From assembly GCA_965212075.1 (NCBI GenBank), contig OZ243043.1, positions 620,001-684,000 on the forward strand: a stretch of 64,000 bases of DNA, in the 5' to 3' direction. Positions 62,492-64,000 of the stretch are shown piece by piece. The DNA is from CBDBUR01 sp965212075 (GTDB lineage: Bacteria > Pseudomonadota > Alphaproteobacteria > JAPOUT01 > G958296285). Each line of letters begins with the position of its first letter. Position 1 is the stretch's first letter. A program made the translations under genes and the position numbers. The notes under the pieces were generated by a model, which was given only the letters and a program-made list of their open reading frames with translations, did not search any database and was not told where the DNA came from.

Positions 62492-63589
62492 TCATGATCG
62501 CGCATAGATCGCAAGCACAGATTGCTGAAAATCAGCGAATGTGCCCTGCGCAATGGCCGCGCGGCTTTGCGCCATCAGGCTCTGAAAATAAGCGATATTG
62601 TTCCCTGTCAGGATCATCATGCCGAGCGGCTCCTGAATCCGAAAAAGATGGTGCAGATAAGCCCGCGACCACAACGCTGCCGGAAAATCACTTTGTGAAT
62701 CTAACGGCGCGGGGTCATCAGCATGGACAGCATTGCGCAGATTGATGACGCCCAGATGCGTATAGGCACGGCCATGCCGCGCCTCGCGGGTTGGCAGAAC
62801 GCAGTCAAACATATCCATGCCGCGCGCGATCGCCTGAACGAGATCATCCGGACGCCCCACGCCCATCAAATAACGCGGCTGAGATGGCGGCAAAAGCGGC
62901 TCAAGCGCGTCAAGAATCTCAAGCCGCGCAGAGGAAGTCTCGCCGACCGACAGGCCGCCAAGCGCATAGCCGTCAAAGCCGATCTTAATCGTCTCATGCG
63001 CCGAATAAGCGCGCTGCTCAAGCGACAAGCCGCCTTGAATGATCCCAAACAAACCCCCCGCGCCGCCAAAAGCTTTTTTTGAACGCGCCGCCCAGTCCAA
63101 AGATAAATCCACGCTGCGGCGAATTTGCTCATCTTCCGCCGGCAGCGCCAGACATTCATCAAGCACCATGTGAATATCAGAGCCGAGCAAAGCTTGCACC
63201 TCCATCGCCTGTTCGGGCGTCAGACTATGGGTTGAGCCATCAATATGCGAGCGAAAGGTCGCGCCCTTCCGGTCAATCTTGACCAGCTTGGCCAGCGACA
63301 TAATCTGAAAACCGCCGGAATCGGTAAGGATCGGCCCGCGCCAGCCCATAAAGTGATGAAGCCCGCCAAGAGCAGCAACCTGCTCAGCGCCCGGACGCAG
63401 CATCATATGATACGTGTTGGCAAGAATCATCTCAGCGCCCGCCTGCTTAACCTGTTCAGGAAAAATCGCCTTAACAGCACCGGCAGTGCCAACCGGCATA
63501 AAGGCTGGCGTTTGCACTTTGCCATGCGGTGTTGTGATCTCACCGCAGCGCGCCGCGCCATCTCTATGGCGTGTCGCAAATGAAAACAT
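62492..63589 (-). CDS. tgt: Queuine tRNA-ribosyltransferase lacking its zinc site
   Basis: Tgt exchanges guanine 34 of GUN-anticodon tRNAs for preQ1. The 365-residue protein keeps the catalytic residues: D90 in LTDSGGFQIMSL and D262 in FDCVLPTR. Aligned by eye with the Zymomonas enzyme as I recall it, the zinc ligands C318, C320, C323 and H349 are Ser300, Phe302, Ala305 and Asn330, in PLDSQSDFPAAL and TGNNIAYF. All four are lost although the surrounding SRAYLHHL is kept. The start touches the PDZ gene stop (TAAATG). Confidence 0.95.
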   Translation of the reverse strand: MFSFATRHRDGAARCGEITTPHGKVQTPAFMPVGTAGAVKAIFPEQVKQAGAEMILANTYHMMLRPGAEQVAALGGLHHFMGWRGPILTDSGGFQIMSLAKLVKIDRKGATFRSHIDGSTHSLTPEQAMEVQALLGSDIHMVLDECLALPAEDEQIRRSVDLSLDWAARSKKAFGGAGGLFGIIQGGLSLEQRAYSAHETIKIGFDGYALGGLSVGETSSARLEILDALEPLLPPSQPRYLMGVGRPDDLVQAIARGMDMFDCVLPTREARHGRAYTHLGVINLRNAVHADDPAPLDSQSDFPAALWSRAYLHHLFRIQEPLGMMILTGNNIAYFQSLMAQSRAAIAQGTFADFQQSVLAIYARS

Positions 63590-64000
63590 TTATTTTTGAT
63601 TCAGCGTCAGCGTCTGCCGTCCGCGCCGCAGCAGAATCTTCCAAGGCCGCCGACCCTGCGCAAGCCGCTCGCGCAGCGCCTTAACCGATTTCATCGTGAG
63701 GCCATTGACGCTGAGCACAATATCGCCGCGCCGCAAAAGCCGCGCCGCAGCGCTGTTTGGCGTCACGTCCATCACAACAACGCCGCGCAATGTCGGATTG
63801 AGCCGCAAGGTTGTCGCCAGCGCCGGTGAGAGATTCGCAACACGAACCCCCGATAAAGGCTGCTTGCCTGAAAGCACAATGAAATTCGGCGGCGGCTCCA
63901 AAGGCGGAACCTCAATCTTGAGATCGGCCTCCTGCCATTTTCCCTCGCGCGAGAAGGCCAGACGGACATTTTTTTTATCCACAGACAGCGCCATGTGATA
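63590..64000 (-). CDS. PDZ-domain protein, C-terminal part of a DegP/DegQ-like protease
   Basis: The visible part (about 137 residues, the start lies beyond the right edge) contains the end of one PDZ domain and a second PDZ domain with GVRVANLSPALA and GVVVMDVTPNSAAARLLRRGDIVLSVNG. This matches the C-terminal half of periplasmic trypsin-like DegP/DegQ proteins, which assemble and degrade misfolded proteins. An ATG at 63994 is internal, since the frame stays open beyond it. The protease domain is not in the window, so catalytic status cannot be judged. Confidence 0.8.
   Translation of the reverse strand, partial: YHMALSVDKKNVRLAFSREGKWQEADLKIEVPPLEPPPNFIVLSGKQPLSGVRVANLSPALATTLRLNPTLRGVVVMDVTPNSAAARLLRRGDIVLSVNGLTMKSVKALRERLAQGRRPWKILLRRGRQTLTLNQK

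Noticed and set aside
61544..62497. A 317-residue open frame on the plus strand across cysD
   Set aside because: It is antisense to a clearly conserved gene and shows Arg/His/Ala-rich low-similarity sequence. Long antisense frames are common in this GC-rich DNA.

Overview
The window reads as a chromosomal segment of an alphaproteobacterium. The evidence is the order of housekeeping blocks (ppiD-trpEGDC-moaC; secG-pyrG-kdsA-eno; lipA-ratA-like-cinA-like-pgpA-ispDF; trkA-hfq-hflX; rlpA-dacC-tmk-holB-metG-tatD; mfd-sdhE diverging from recG) and the fused IspDF and CysNC enzymes. KdsA, a SPOR-domain RlpA and an autotransporter show a Gram-negative envelope. The DNA is moderately GC-rich, with many GCGC runs and a few visibly AT-richer islets. 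No phage, transposase, CRISPR array or rRNA gene is visible.

Layout. 1-6175 (minus): ppiD-trpE-trpG-trpD-trpC-moaC, every junction overlapping; moaC runs off the left edge. 6232-12528 (plus): tpiA-secG-pyrG-kdsA-eno-lipA-ratA-like. 12512-14675 (minus): CinA/PncC-like, pgpA, ispDF. 14762-20143 (plus): trkA, trkH, dat-like, hfq, hflX. 20124-28505 (minus): a GPH-type transporter, a 24-bp inverted repeat, then the rlpA-to-PhnP-like operon. 28617-28706: tRNA-Ser(UGA), directly preceded by an 11-bp tandem array. 28729-42346: DUF1295 protein, sodium-solute symporter, hspQ, YejA-like binding protein, AMACR-type racemase, mfd, sdhE, recG, DUF502 and DUF3089 proteins. 42353-55754 is the accessory part, all on the minus strand: an AT-rich two-gene islet with a PD-(D/E)XK-like protein; TauD-like oxygenase and SCP-x-type thiolase; a single-chain MmeI-like restriction-modification enzyme coupled to a membrane protein; an SGNH autotransporter; an HMG-CoA-synthase-like/OB-fold protein; MAPEG and Sel1 proteins; and a small membrane protein. 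55801-64000 (minus): PDZ protease end, tgt, cysD, cysNC, glmU, glmS and a sulfotransferase.

How the genes work together. Most housekeeping operons are tightly packed, with ATGA, TAATG or 8-nt start/stop overlaps, so translational coupling is likely throughout. CysD and CysNC make APS and PAPS, and the sulfotransferase at the end of the same gene run could use PAPS to sulfate a surface sugar; GlmS and GlmU supply UDP-GlcNAc. The thiolase, the racemase and the OB-fold HMGCS-like protein point to branched-chain or sterol-like acyl-CoA metabolism.

Most notable observations: (1) the Tgt enzyme keeps its catalytic aspartates but has lost all four zinc ligands; (2) Hfq has changed proximal-face RNA-binding residues; (3) hflX has conserved N-terminal sequence with no ATG, GTG or TTG start in front of it; (4) about ten short tandem duplications (8-17 nt units) sit in reading frames, start regions or gene ends across the window; (5) two candidate defence loci, at 42353-43998 and 46229-49648.
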